Part shown: positions 1 to 11,011 of the stretch, in pieces
How positions within the stretch are numbered: position 1 is the stretch's first letter
Layout of the letters: the number at the start of each line of letters is the position of its first letter
Assembly: GCF_026151205.1 (NCBI RefSeq)
Contig: NC_087082.1
Span: 9,122,901-9,186,900 of the forward strand
Direction of reading: 5' to 3'
Length of the DNA: 64,000 bases
DNA from: Bolinopsis microptera
Lineage: Eukaryota > Ctenophora > Tentaculata > Lobata > Bolinopsidae
Program-made: the position numbers and the translations under genes
Notes under the pieces: generated by a model
The model's database searches: none
What the model was told of the DNA's origin: nothing
The model's input: only the letters and a program-made list of their open reading frames with translations

Positions 1-55
1 ATCATTTCGTTCATATACGCTCATTCCCATTGCAAATTAAATTACTTGTCTTCAG

Positions 56-3000
56 ATGACCCCTGTAAGATTGCCATTTATGAAATGCACGTGATCCCCT
101 TGATAGAAGATCTTCTCTCAAAAGAATATGGCATCACGCTTTCCCAGATACGGGAATTCGTCTCAGAAAAAGTCCCAGGCGTTACATTTTACAACCACAT
201 GATTAAGAATTTTCTTCTAAGACGTTTTGCTGGACGAATATCATTTTGCCCTCCATATAGGAAAAACGAAGCTGAAGTCGTTTTTCCGTCCTCTATTGAC
301 CCTAAACTTATGGTAGCTAAACTGCAAGTTCTTAATGAGTTAAAGTCAGCAGGCAAGTTTCTTCGAGGCAAATTGAAAGAGATGTCCTTTGGGCTAGAGG
401 ACAGCTTCTGTGATGCTAACGATCTTAAGGCATCTGTAAGAAATACTCGGATGCCAGAATCTGTCATGGAATTTTTAGGAGCATTGCTAAATATCAGCAA
501 AGCTGATTTTGTCCGATTCCAGAAACGGGTAGGCGATGAGGAACTGCCAGAATATAACGATGATGATGACGATGTGGAAGACGATAATACAAACAGACGT
601 ATCCCAAAGAAAATCCTTAAAGCCAACTCTTTGTTTCAGATTATGTTTTACATCGTTAACAACGGCAACAAGAAGTGTCCATTTCATGTTATGTTTGCTC
701 ACGCCATATATGAGATCTGTAAAAGTAGAGGTTTGATCACAATTGGCGAACACCTAGGTTTCTGTATCAGTTATCCGACCATGTTAAGAATGCGTGCATT
801 ACTTGGATTCTATGTCATGTGTTTGTGCAGACTAGGGAACGTACCACTGCCAAGTCACTTCAACACACATGATCCAATGATAGTTTCTCTCGATAACTTT
901 GACCATCATGATGCATCATCTTCAACAGGAAAGAATGACACACATGACAGTGTCATGGTTTTATTCCAGAGAATTCCATTTGGCATGGGCCATTTATCCT
1001 TTACATCCAAAGGAAAAGTATCTCATTACACAGATTTTGTGGTACAAGGCCGAAGGTACATATCTAGTTTACCTTGCCAGCAACTCCAACCATTCTACTT
1101 TGGGAATAAAAGTCAACCACTTCCTGAGAGTTTCTCCTCCGAAAAGTTTGTTTACGAGCCTAATGAGAAGAAAGAAGATGCTTTGCAACTTGCCAGGAAT
1201 CTGAACTTACCTGCACAGGCTAGTAGTAGTTTTTACTCTGTTAAAGTTCCGTCCTGGGCTGGATGCGAAAGTATAATCTCAACATCTGATGATATACCTT
1301 TAAGTAAAGTCGGCTTTGGTCCCACAGTTCCCTACCCAATAACAGATATCCAGACTGTCTACACATGTCTCAGAAATTGTGACAACATCGCTTCTCAGTT
1401 GCGTCAAAAAACTCTTCCAGTGGTATGCGACGAAGGAGTTTACCATTTGGTCACTAAAATTTACCTGCAGCAGCCAGAACTGTTCTCGAGGATATTTCCC
1501 ATGCTTGGTGGATTCCACTTGACTAAAACTGCCTTGCACTGTGCTGGAAAATTTTTGAAAGGGTCTGGAGTCGAGGACATATTCATAGAATGTGGAATCT
1601 TTGGTCCAAAGACTGTAGATTCAGTAATGAATGGAAAGCATTACTATCGTTCTTTAGAGGGTCTCACAATTCTAAGCGACTCTATGACGAGAATGAAAAT
1701 GACGGCTTTTTGGAAAGAGAATCCACCGCAAAACTACTCTGATGCTATAGTTAAGCTGGAACGATTTCAGCAAGCTCTTTGTGACAACAATAAGGCACTT
1801 TCTCAATCGGTCATGTCTGATCTCTTAGAATGTAATACTGTCAATAAGTTGAAACAGGATATTGATCGTTTTGAGAAAACCTGTTCGGAAAGCTCGTCAC
1901 AATGCAAGTATTGGTTCAACTTTATGAAAATCATGAACCTCATAAGGAACTTCATACGATCAGAAAAATATGGAGACTTTTTGCTGAATATGAAGACCAT
2001 CCAAGACCTTTTACCTGTGTTTCTTGGTTGTGACAGTCTCAACTATTTGAGATACGGTTCCTTTTACTTGGAGCTTCTTAAAAATGTCAAGCACACTCAT
2101 CCAGAGTTATATGACTCCTTTTTGAAGAAGCATTTTGTAGTAAAAAGAACCTCGGGCTCATTTAACGCAGTGTCGCCAGATCTTGCTCTTGAACAAACAA
2201 TACAACGTAGTTCAAAGAGTTCACACGGAATCATAGGGCAGACAAAGAAACAGGAATACGCTGCGGAATGGGCCCTCATTTACCACGAGGTTCTCTCTAT
2301 AACCAACACCTTTAGGGAGATAACAAACTCGGATAAAGGAGGGAACACGGAGACTGCCAATGCATCTTCCCACCATCATTTAAGTCCTAGAAAGATTCAA
2401 GAGATCAATGCTCGCACTGACAGTATCACAAGTTTTGTAAGTAGTCAAGGAAATCCATTTTGCAAGGAGAATCACGACAAAGTTAAAAACCTTGTGACGC
2501 AAGTTTATGCTGAAGACAGTGTTGCCAAGATGCATTATGATTTCTTTGAGATTGTATCTGAGAAGTATGAGGAGTTCCAAAAATCAGTTTACAAAGAAAA
2601 GACAAGGTTATTGGCAGACAAGATCAGCAAGACAAATTTACTTCCTGTGGATCATGTAACAGCTGCTAAATCAGATGCCACTGAAAAGACTATCAAGAAA
2701 AACGAGCGAGCTTCAAGGCTGGCAATCAAAGTTCTTTCTATTGCAAAAAGTAAAGATGGAGATTTAGCAAGAGTTCTTAAGTATGATATTACAAACTATA
2801 GTACCCTCTTCGACGGTTCTTTGATGGTGAAACCAATCAAAAATAAAATGAGGGAGGAGCTTGAAAAGAAAGCATCCTTCAAAACTGACGATCTTATATG
2901 CAATCCTTCTAACGAAGAGGCTGTTGTGGTCGACTTTATGTCGTTCATCAGGGGACAAAGCTTGGATACAAGAGTTAAAGACCTGAAAGCACCGTCTTTA

Positions 3001-4209
3001 TTTGGAATCCAGGATAACCCTTCAACCTGGACATTCGGGATGATGGTGGCAGAGGCATTTGCCAGAGTTTTCAAGAGGTTTCCCGATGTAGCACTTTTTC
3101 ACATCGTTTTTGACAGCTACATGGAAAATTCTCTTAAAGGCGGTGAAAGAGCTACCAGGATTGCTGCCGCTGGCGGTATAATCCGCCTAGCAAGAATAAG
3201 AAGCGACACTAAAGTTCCCGAACAGATGCCTAAGTTTTGGGCATGCTCTGCAAACAAAGAAAAGTTCCAGAGCTTTGTAACGTCGCATGTTCTTGATTTG
3301 GCTCGTAAGGTCAACAAATCAATCATTTTTAGTGGTACAGTCGTGGAAAATGTCTCTAAACCAGCACTCCATCTTAATGAACTGGGTAATGTACAACAAA
3401 CTGATCAGCTGAACCTCAAATACGAAGAAGCAGACCTCAGGATAATACCACATATTGGATGGGACATAACTATGTTTTCAAGGTCTCGTGTCACAGTGAT
3501 ATCAGAGGACACTGATGTACTGGTGCTGTTGTTACACTACTTTGAAAAATTTCATAGTCTTGGGTTACAGAACTTATTCTTGCAGCTTGGTAAAGGTGAG
3601 AAGCGAAGGATGTTGCCAGTGCACATAATGTTTGAAAGATTCGGAAAAGACTTTTGTCAAGAAATTCTCAGTGCACATCTAGCAACAGGATCTGATCACC
3701 TAAGCAAAGTGGGGTCAAAGAGATGTGCACTGACTGCTGACCCGGAGAAAAGTCTTCGCAGTTTTGGCAAAACAGCAACTTTAGACGAGGAGCAACTAAA
3801 GGTCGCAGAAGAATATCTTGTAAACGTTTTATCAGCTTCAAATGGAGTCAAAACATTTGATGAGCTGAGACTTCAGGTTCACAAGAAAACTGGTTCTGCT
3901 CTTGGTCTTCCTCCAACCTCTTATTCTATTAGGAATGGGCATATAAGACGATGGTGGTACCTTTTGAAAGAAAATTCCAATCTTTTAACACCAGAACATG
4001 AACGCTGTCTCCTTAATGCTCTTGAATATGGCTGGAAAGATCAGGAGGGCGACCTTTATGCCAACAAGCAACTTCACCTCATTCCTGATGAACTTTGCAA
4101 CACTTGCCGATGTAAAACTGGATGCAAAACTAAACATTGTTCTTGTGTTAAAGCGGAGGGGTCAAAATATTCAGACTTTTGCCTTTGCATTAATTGCGAA
4201 AATAAATGA
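56..4209 (+). CDS. Large protein with FEN1/XPG-like PIN nuclease core and C-terminal CXC motif (3' exon, start outside window)
   Basis: A 1,380-codon open frame ends at TGA 4207-4209. It is probably not complete: a pyrimidine-rich 3' splice acceptor (cttgtcttcag) ends at 55 and the frame has no good ATG there, so a first exon should lie to the left. Residue numbers count from base 46. The N-terminal ~950 residues match nothing I recognise, apart from an acidic run near residue 172. From ~955 the sequence reads like a FEN1/XPG-type PIN nuclease: VVVDFMSF (~961), EEADLRI (~1127), SEDTDVLVLL (~1153) and TGSDHLSK (~1214). These are the spaced acidic blocks that bind metal in flap endonucleases. 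The C-terminus (~1351 on) has C-x2-C-x-C-x3-C-x4-C-x-C and further cysteines, like tesmin/TSO1 CXC zinc motifs. I recall similar large proteins as repeated unannotated genes in cnidarians and molluscs. It could be a host nuclease or a transposon-borne gene. Family function is unknown. Confidence 0.7.
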
Positions 4210-4312
4210 CCATACTTATGATTTTATTTATTTTTATCATTAATAGCCATTATGTTTATATATTATATTATTTTGATGCAACCTATTTCAAAAGCTGTTT
4301 CAATTTCGTTCT

Positions 4313-4690
4313 GTGTGGCATTTTCGTGCAATAGACGTAACCAATCGATTTCCTGTGCCAAAAAAACAACGATTTCAACACCCAACTTGTCCAAGAAAAT
4401 TACTTAAATTTTTGGGAATTTTGAGGCTCAATTGTGAATATGGGCGTGGTCATCTCATCAGGGAGTGGTCTAAGAGTCAAATATACATCGCCAATCGATT
4501 TCCCGAGCCAAAAAACATTGGTTTCGACACCCAATTTGTCCAAGAAAATCACTTACATTTTTTGGAATTTTATAGCTCGATTGTGAATATGGGCGTGGTT
4601 ATCTTATCAGGGAGTGGTCTGAGAGTCAAATTGACATCACCAATCGATTTCCCGAGCCAAAAAACATTGGTTTGGATACCCTATATGCTT
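4313..4690. repeat. Tandem repeat, about 150-bp unit, 2.5 copies
   Basis: The motif CCAATCGATTTCC recurs near 4341, 4491 and 4640, and each copy also carries a GGGCGTGGT...CAGGGAGTGGTCT block. The copies differ at several positions, so the array is not very recent. It lies in the ~700-bp gap between the nuclease/CXC gene and the Gypsy remnant and belongs to neither by sequence. Confidence 0.85.
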
Positions 4691-4889
4691 TAATTATAAG
4701 AATATGAATTTATTTCAGGAACATGTAAGATTTTCCCACGATCGTATAAAAGGGCGTCGCCACAGACTTCATAGACACAGAAATTTAATTTCCACCCAAA
4801 TTTTTTTTTGATCTATAAACCCTACTGGAGCCAAATAACATCACAAACCTACTATACTCAAATGATTGTGCGGATTTTTGGTCAGATAC

Positions 4890-5292
4890 AGGATACAGCC
4901 TGCTTCATTATAGAATATATTTGGAGAATACTTCATTTCGTGTAATTACAGATTGTAAAAGTTTGCTCAACTTGACGACTATTTTTCGCAAGGAAAATAG
5001 TTATATGCAAAGAAGGCTGGCTGACTTGGCGTCTTTCCGGTTTAAGGTAGTGCATGTCTCCGGGGAGAGCAATGATATTCAGTGGGCGGATTATCTTAGT
5101 CGGAATCCTGTGGAAATAGAGACCACGTCAGTAGCCACGCAGACCAGTGATGATGCAATTGCATCGATCAAATCCATCGTGGTAGATAGAGAACAGGATT
5201 CATTTGACAAAGTTGAGAGTAAGCAGCAGGGATCAGAGAAACAGTACACACGGACGCACATTACACGGGTGCTGAAATCGGAGATTTCCTGA
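4890..5292 (+). pseudogene. Gypsy RNase H C-terminal fragment
   Basis: The translation includes FRVITDCKSLL (an RNase H acidic block) and ADYLSRNP, the usual C-terminal signature of Ty3/Gypsy RNase H. The frame ends at a TGA at 5290-5292. The sequence continues in the next frame from ~5288 (PEQPITLAEIR...) and runs open into the integrase, so a single small indel near 5280-5290 separates RNase H from integrase. The N-terminal half of RNase H and all of RT are absent upstream. The frame has no native ATG, as expected for a pol interior. Confidence 0.85.
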
Positions 5293-6532
5293 GCAGCCCA
5301 TTACGCTGGCAGAAATTCGGAGAGAATATGCTAATGATACAATTTTATCAACAGTAATTAAATGGGTAGAAAGTGGGCAACCTCCAGATAATGTCAGTTA
5401 CCGTAGGGATTCTGCTGAGCTTTGTCACTATAGACAAAATTTTGACATGATGACGGTCAAGAAGGGGATCCTACATCGCAGATGGGTAAATCCCACTAAC
5501 AGACAGGACGACAGAGATCTTATTGTGGTGCCGAGGCCACTTATTGACAGAGTTTTACATTCGTACCACGATGGCAATTGCCACGTGGGTGCGGATCTAG
5601 CACTGGAACACTGCCAGAAGAGCTTTTACTTCTACAAACAGCGCAAAATTTACAAGTTATATTGCGAAGCATGTATCACGTGTGCACAGGGTAAGCAGCC
5701 TCGCAGTTTCAAGAAAGCTCCATTGAAACCCATTGTTTACAGCCACTTCGGGCAGTGTGTTGCCATTGATTACTTAGAGCTGTCTAAGAAGCCTACGAAA
5801 AGGGGCCATACAGCACTGTTAACAATGGTAGATATGTTTTCAAATTATGTGGTGTGCAAACCAGTGAAATCTACAGGCACAGAGGAAGCCATTAAGGTTA
5901 TCATAAATGAATGGATCCTGAAATTTGGAGTCATGTCTACAATCATACACGACTTAGGACCGAGTTTCTCGAGCACTTTGTTCAAGTCGGTCTTAAAAAT
6001 GTTCAACATTAAGGATATACACGGAGTTCCGTGGAAATGTCAGACCAACGGACGAGCTGAGGCCTTCAACAAGAAAATCAATGTTTGTATGAGAACATGT
6101 CTAAATGAGAATCAGTGGCAGGACTATGACTTGTGGATTAACTACATAGTGTTTGTGCTCAACAGCTTGAAATCCACTAGGACCAAATACTCAGCCAATT
6201 TTCTGTTATTTGGGCGTGAAGTCATGAGTGTGAGAAACTTGTACATACAGGATGATGAGAGATTAGAGCAGATCTATTCCGAAATAGATGACGATGACGC
6301 TAGACAACTTCTTGCATACAATTTGTATCGAAACATAGCTGAGGTGACTAGAAAAGCAGCTGCGAACAATGCTGTAAAGGCGAAGTTTATGAAGACGAGC
6401 TACGATAAAGGAGTAAGAGGGCCATTTTTCGAGAGTGGGGAGTGGGGAGTGGTGCATGTTATTGGTTCAAAGACCTGGACACAAGTTTGCTCCCAGATTT
6501 CAGGGACCATACAAGATAGTAGAGAAGCTTAG
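5288..6532 (+). pseudogene. Gypsy integrase (H2C2 zinc finger and DDE core)
   Basis: The open frame runs from ~5288; its first ATG is at 5447. The zinc-binding part is visible as HVGADLALEHC followed by CEACITCAQ (H-C-C pattern). The catalytic core follows: first Asp in AIDYLEL, second in IHDLGPSF and Glu in GRAEAFNKKI, in the right order and at spacing typical of retroviral-type integrases. The frame is lost after ~6430 by a short tandem duplication (separate finding) and ends at 6532. The next module continues in another frame. It catalysed cDNA joining in the intact element. This copy cannot make a full pol protein. Confidence 0.88.
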
Positions 6533-7313
6533 TGATTGGAACTACATTGTCCAGGTGGGACAGGAGAAGAAGGTAACCAGCATCACGAAGATGAAACCTT
6601 ATAAAGGGGGAAAACCACTCACCAAGGTTCCTGGAGCGGCTGTGGGATTTCCCAGCGGCTGTTCTGTGGAAAATGAAGGCAACGTGAGTGAGGTGAGCCT
6701 TCTATCACCTGGAGCGGCTGTGGGATTTCCCAACGGTTGTTCCGGGGTAAGTGAAGGCAACATGAGTGAAGTGAGCCTGGTCACTGATAGTGATTCAGAT
6801 GATTCAGATGATTATCACATCATCACGAGGAGTCGGAAGAAGAAGAGGGATCAAGGAATTCCTTGTCCTTCATCTAAAATCAGTAAAAGTGGAGGAAAAG
6901 CGTCAGCACCAGTGAATCTCACAAGTTCTGGAAATGATGTACCACAAACTGAAGTTGGGAGCGGAGATCCGGCCATTGTGGTGGAAGAGGAGGAACGAGG
7001 ATTGGATGACACGATAGTAAACTCATCGCTCAACGATGTACCGCGTCAGGAAGACGATCCACAATTAAATCTAAGTGCAGATACCACCGAATCTTTTCAC
7101 GATGCACTAGATTCAAGTCAATCTCAAAACATTGACTCTAGTCCGGAAGTAGCGGCTGCATCTGCTGGACCAAGCAGAGAGGGAAATATGCACTTCGGAG
7201 AAATAGATAGTAGAGGACTTACTCTTGCTGAGATAGGTCGTGAGGAAGACGGCAGAAATCCGAGGAGAAAGTACGAACTCAGACCGAGAAGGAATAAACC
7301 GAAGTACGTTTAG
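6435..7313 (+). pseudogene. Gypsy integrase C-terminal GPY/F-like module plus hydrophilic tail
   Basis: The frame opens with GHKFAPRFQGPYKIVEKL, which matches the GPY/F module (PRFxGPYxIxxxL) at integrase C-termini of many Gypsy elements. It continues with a basic and acidic low-complexity tail to TAG at 7311-7313. Residues ~62-115 hold a two-fold internal duplication: GAAVGFPSGCS and GAAVGFPNGCS, each followed by EGN(V/M)SEVSL. The tail resembles neither a chromodomain nor an envelope protein. The module joins the integrase after removal of a 7-bp slippage duplication. Confidence 0.8.
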
Positions 7314-7840
7314 TACAGGTGAGATTCCTGGAATGACTTTATTTAAGTAAGATAGCCTGGAAAGGTTATTTACGTGAGATATATATTAATTATTGTGCAC
7401 AATGGTATTTTGTTTAAATATTTACAACAATATCACGGTATCCGGAATTTGAACAGTATATTGTAAAGATAGACCTTGTTGTTGCCCTTTTCGTTTTAAC
7501 AGTCATATTGTATTACTAGGGCCCTGAGTGTGGATTCCTACCGTATTCGGGAGATTGATCACCTCTTTTTTACATTAAGTTTGAATCATAACAACACTTT
7601 ACTTAAAGTAATACTAATCTTGACATCAATTAGAACATGGTTATTTTCAACTTGGTGATGACATTGATTTTGGGCAGCTTTGGTGCCAGTTTTAATAGCA
7701 AGAGAGACACATTTTTTTTTTCAATTTCATGTGGGTTTTAAAAAACACTTTGTAGGTAGATTTGATATATATTAGAATTTGTAAAGTTATCCATTGCAAT
7801 TGCAACGGGAGAACTTCCACAAAATTTTGTGGGGAGGATA

Positions 7841-8340
7841 TGTTATATACTCGTTTTAGCAGTTTTAGTACTAGACATTAAACAGTATTTTACCGTAGTA
7901 TTTTAGGGCATTTATTAGTGTACGACATTTAGTACAGCAGGGTAGTGCAGAGAGTTTTAGGGAAACAGAAAGTTTATTTTAACATCTCTGTTTTGGTTAT
8001 CAAAGAGTTCAGTTTAACAACTCTGTTTTGGCTATAGGAGGATAGTTAAAGATATTGTTAAGCCTAAGGGCAGAGAGTTTTAGGGAAACAGAAAGTTTAT
8101 TTTAACATCTCTGTTTTGGTTATCAGAGAGTTCAATTTTACACCTCTGTTTTGGCTATATGAAGGATAGTTTGGGATTTGTTTAGGGATTGCTAAAACGA
8201 GTGGGAGATTGTTTATACTATCTAAGGATATTTCAGAGTGGGCCTGTTGGATGGCAGGACACTTTTTGGTTTGAATACAGCAGACGTTTACAGCTAATGT
8301 TTACAGTTAAAGAACTAGACTATTCGAATTATTGACACTA
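7841..8340 (+). repeat. Probable 3' LTR with an internal ~95-bp direct repeat
   Basis: It starts TGTTATATACTCG immediately after a polypurine tract. Two similar blocks (about 7948-8043 and 8071-8166) both begin CAGAGAGTTTTAGGGAAACAG and end near CTCTGTTTTGGCTAT. The 3' boundary is uncertain. Confidence 0.6.
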
Positions 8341-9033
8341 GCAGGAACCCGTCTAACCCTAAAATGGTGTAAAGACTCAAGAGACTAAAACAATTATTAC
8401 CTATTTAATTCGCGTTTTTGACACCACTTGGGGTACCAAATTTTGGGCTCTAAAACTCCTATTTCTTGGCCAATTTTTTATTTTTTCATGCTGATTTGGA
8501 GGCTATTAAAGCATTTGATCCAGTCAAAAAAGTTGCAGTTGTATATCTTTTACGGTTTTTGCAGAAATTCGCGTTAAAGTTGATGCCGTGGTGTCAGTAA
8601 AATGGCACAGATAAATATATATATATCGTCTCGCTTTATATATAGTAAGATAGTATTTGAGGAACAGTCACTGAGATATTGTAATTACAATTCTTAACGG
8701 TTTATTCGAATTGAAGTATTTTCCCTTGTCACCTTGCTGAACAAAATATAAAGGAAAAGAGCCTTTTATCACCTTCATTCCTCCGCCATGATACATGATC
8801 CACGCCATACATGTATGCTGTAGGTCTATAAACCTGGCTTAGTGAAAACTCATGTGTTTGTCAGGCACATTTTGATCCACGTCATTACTCATTAGTAAAA
8901 CGTCCGTTCGTTTTAACCGTGCATTAACCGTGCGTTATTTGACAATCGACAGATTACTAAATTGCCTAATTCCCTTCTTAATAAGCACCTCAGATAAATT
9001 CTCAACTTAAATTCCGTAATCCTCCTCAGTTAG
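8341..9033. other. Intergenic, no gene seen
   Basis: AT-rich sequence between the Gypsy remnant and the three-domain secreted gene. It has a short TA run near 8617-8643. No credible coding frame or RNA gene was seen. It must contain the promoter of the gene starting at 9034, but I cannot point to a specific element. Confidence 0.6.
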
Positions 9034-10395
9034 ATGAGAATGACCTGGTTTCAAATCACACTCTTTGTGGTGATTGTGGCAGCTATCGCTCCTCAGTCTC
9101 TAGCGGCAAATGATGAGATCTACACTCTCAGAGCTACATGTGACAATCAGATGACTGTATTTGTGGATGGAGTGCAGCAGGCAGCGGAAGGACTGGATAA
9201 TTGGTGGACCGAGTCTCGAATCTCTGTCCCCTCTAACTTCAAAGTTATTGGTATCCAATGTCTGGACTATGGAGTTATCCCCGGAATCCTGGCTTCACTT
9301 CATGATGAAAACGGGGACGAGGTTTTGGTTACTGATGAAAGCTGGACCTGTACACAGAAACAAGAAGAAGGATGGACAGCACCTGGGTTTGATTCTGGAA
9401 CATGGGAAGAAGGAGACGTAATTGGCCAACACGGAGTTGGACCTTGGGGGGTCATCGGGCAAATCTCTAGGAACGCAGGCTGGATCTGGACCAAAGACCA
9501 CAAGATTCATACAACTGTCTATTGTCGCTACGAGCCAGTGGTGAGTTACACTCTCAGAGCTACATGTGACAATACGATGACTGTATTTGTGGATGGAGTG
9601 CAGCAGGCAGCGGAAGGATTGGAAAATTGGCCAGTCGAGTCTCAAATCTCTGTCCCCTCTAACTTCAAAGTTATTGGTATCCAATGTCTGGACTACGGAG
9701 TTATCCCCGGAATCCTGGCTTCACTTCATGATGAAAACGGGGACGAGGTTTTGGTTACTGATGAAAGCTGGACCTGTACACAGAAACAAGAAGAAGGATG
9801 GACAGCACCTGGGTTTGATTCTGGAACATGGGAAGAAGGAGACGTAATTGGCCAACACGGAGTTAGACCTTGGGGGGTCATCGGGCAAATCTCTAGGAAC
9901 GCAGGCTGGATCTGGACCAAAGACCACAAGACTTACACAACTGTCTATTGTCGCTACGAGTCAGTGGTGAGTTACACTCTCAGAGCTACATGTGACAATA
10001 CGATGATTGTATTTGTGGATGGAGTGCAGCAGGCAGCGGACGGACTGGATAATTGGCGAACCGAGTCTCGAATCTCTGTCCCCTCTAACTTCAAAGAAAT
10101 TGTTATCCAATGTCTGGACTACGGAGTTATCCCCGGAATCCTGGCTTCACTTCATGATGAAAATGGGGACGAGGTTTTGGTTACTGATGAAAGCTGGACC
10201 TGTACACAGAAACAAGAAGAAGGATGGACAGCACCTGGGTTTGATTCTGGAACATGGGAAGAAGGAGACGTAATTGGCCAACACGGAGTTGGACCTTGGG
10301 GGGTCATCGGGCAAATCTCAAGAGATGCAAGTTGGATCTGGACGGAGGGTCACCAGACTTTCACTACTGTCTACTGCCGATACGTGAAGGTGTAG
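9034..10395 (+). CDS. Secreted protein with three near-identical ~140-aa domains (jelly-roll/galactose-binding-like)
   Basis: This is a single-exon gene of 453 codons. Residues 1-24 form a classic signal peptide (hydrophobic FQITLFVVIVAAIA, cleavage near SLA-AND). The mature chain is three tandem domains starting YTLRATCDN at about residues 30, 170 and 311. Each has a VFVDG turn, four cysteines (ATCDN, IQCLD, WTCTQ, VYCRY), a GWTAPGFDSGTWEEGD segment and a terminal WIWT...YCRY. The FDSGTW pattern and all-beta look resemble galactose-binding-like modules such as those of rhamnosidases, so an extracellular carbohydrate-binding role is possible; that is inference. The three repeats are nearly identical in DNA too, meaning recent duplication or gene conversion. 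A polyadenylation signal AATAAA lies just after the TAG (about 10398). No partner gene is evident. Confidence 0.88.
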   Translation: MRMTWFQITLFVVIVAAIAPQSLAANDEIYTLRATCDNQMTVFVDGVQQAAEGLDNWWTESRISVPSNFKVIGIQCLDYGVIPGILASLHDENGDEVLVTDESWTCTQKQEEGWTAPGFDSGTWEEGDVIGQHGVGPWGVIGQISRNAGWIWTKDHKIHTTVYCRYEPVVSYTLRATCDNTMTVFVDGVQQAAEGLENWPVESQISVPSNFKVIGIQCLDYGVIPGILASLHDENGDEVLVTDESWTCTQKQEEGWTAPGFDSGTWEEGDVIGQHGVRPWGVIGQISRNAGWIWTKDHKTYTTVYCRYESVVSYTLRATCDNTMIVFVDGVQQAADGLDNWRTESRISVPSNFKEIVIQCLDYGVIPGILASLHDENGDEVLVTDESWTCTQKQEEGWTAPGFDSGTWEEGDVIGQHGVGPWGVIGQISRDASWIWTEGHQTFTTVYCRYVKV

Positions 10396-10530
10396 AAAAT
10401 AAATTGTGTCCAATAGTTTTCGGGGTTAGAATTAGGATTTTTTCGTTTTATTTGCCAATAATGATAAACTATTCAATGTTTTTTTTGTTTATTGTGAAAG
10501 CATAAATATAAAAATGTATACTAATATGTA

Positions 10531-10735
10531 GTGATAATATGTAATGATATGAAGTGATATGTTATGATATGTTATGATATGTTATGATATGTTATGATAT
10601 GTTATGATATGTTATGATATGTTATGATATGTTATGATATGTTATGATATATTATGATATGTTATGATATGTTATGATATGGAATGATATGTATGTAATG
10701 ATATGTAGTGATAATATGTTATGATAATGAATGAG
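10531..10735. repeat. 10-bp microsatellite-like array (TGATATGTTA)
   Basis: About 14 almost perfect head-to-tail copies of TGATATGTTA occupy ~10545-10690, with degenerate copies on both sides. It lies 150 bp downstream of the secreted gene's stop, between two convergent genes. Confidence 0.92.
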
Positions 10736-11011
10736 CTAAAAAATATGATCTTTTAAAAACAAGTTGCAACTTGACAGATTCTATTATTGACTTCATAATA
10801 GCGATGTACAATGTACATATCACGTCGTGACATGACGAATTTGGAAATCAGAGGTAAATGAATCGGACAATAAAAATCAAAGGAATTAGGAAATTCTTTT
10901 AAATTATACAGGATTTCAGCTGAAATTCCATAATTACGGTTCTTAAAATCAGTTGATACTAATAGTGGATACCACTTACCAGAAAATTATATGTTTAATT
11001 TTTTAAATGTA

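Larger units (their letters stand above)
4880..8340 (+). mobile_element. 5'-truncated Ty3/Gypsy LTR retrotransposon remnant
   Basis: In order there is the end of RNase H (from ~4890), an H2C2 plus DDE integrase, a GPY/F-like module with a long hydrophilic tail, a 3' non-coding region, a purine-rich tract (gtggggaggata, 7829-7840) and a probable 3' LTR beginning TGTTATATAC at 7841. Gag, protease and RT are missing. At least two frameshifts break the pol frame. The LTR right end is not defined because the 5' LTR is absent; ~8340 is an estimate. The order RNase H-integrase is that of Ty3/Gypsy elements. Confidence 0.85.

Noticed and set aside
4809-4920. RT domain upstream of the Gypsy RNase H
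   Set aside because: No RT motif is present; the element is truncated just before RNase H.
9295-9929. Minus-strand and alternative-frame ORFs over the three-domain gene
   Set aside because: They are shadows repeated with the same period as the sense repeats and have no signal of their own.
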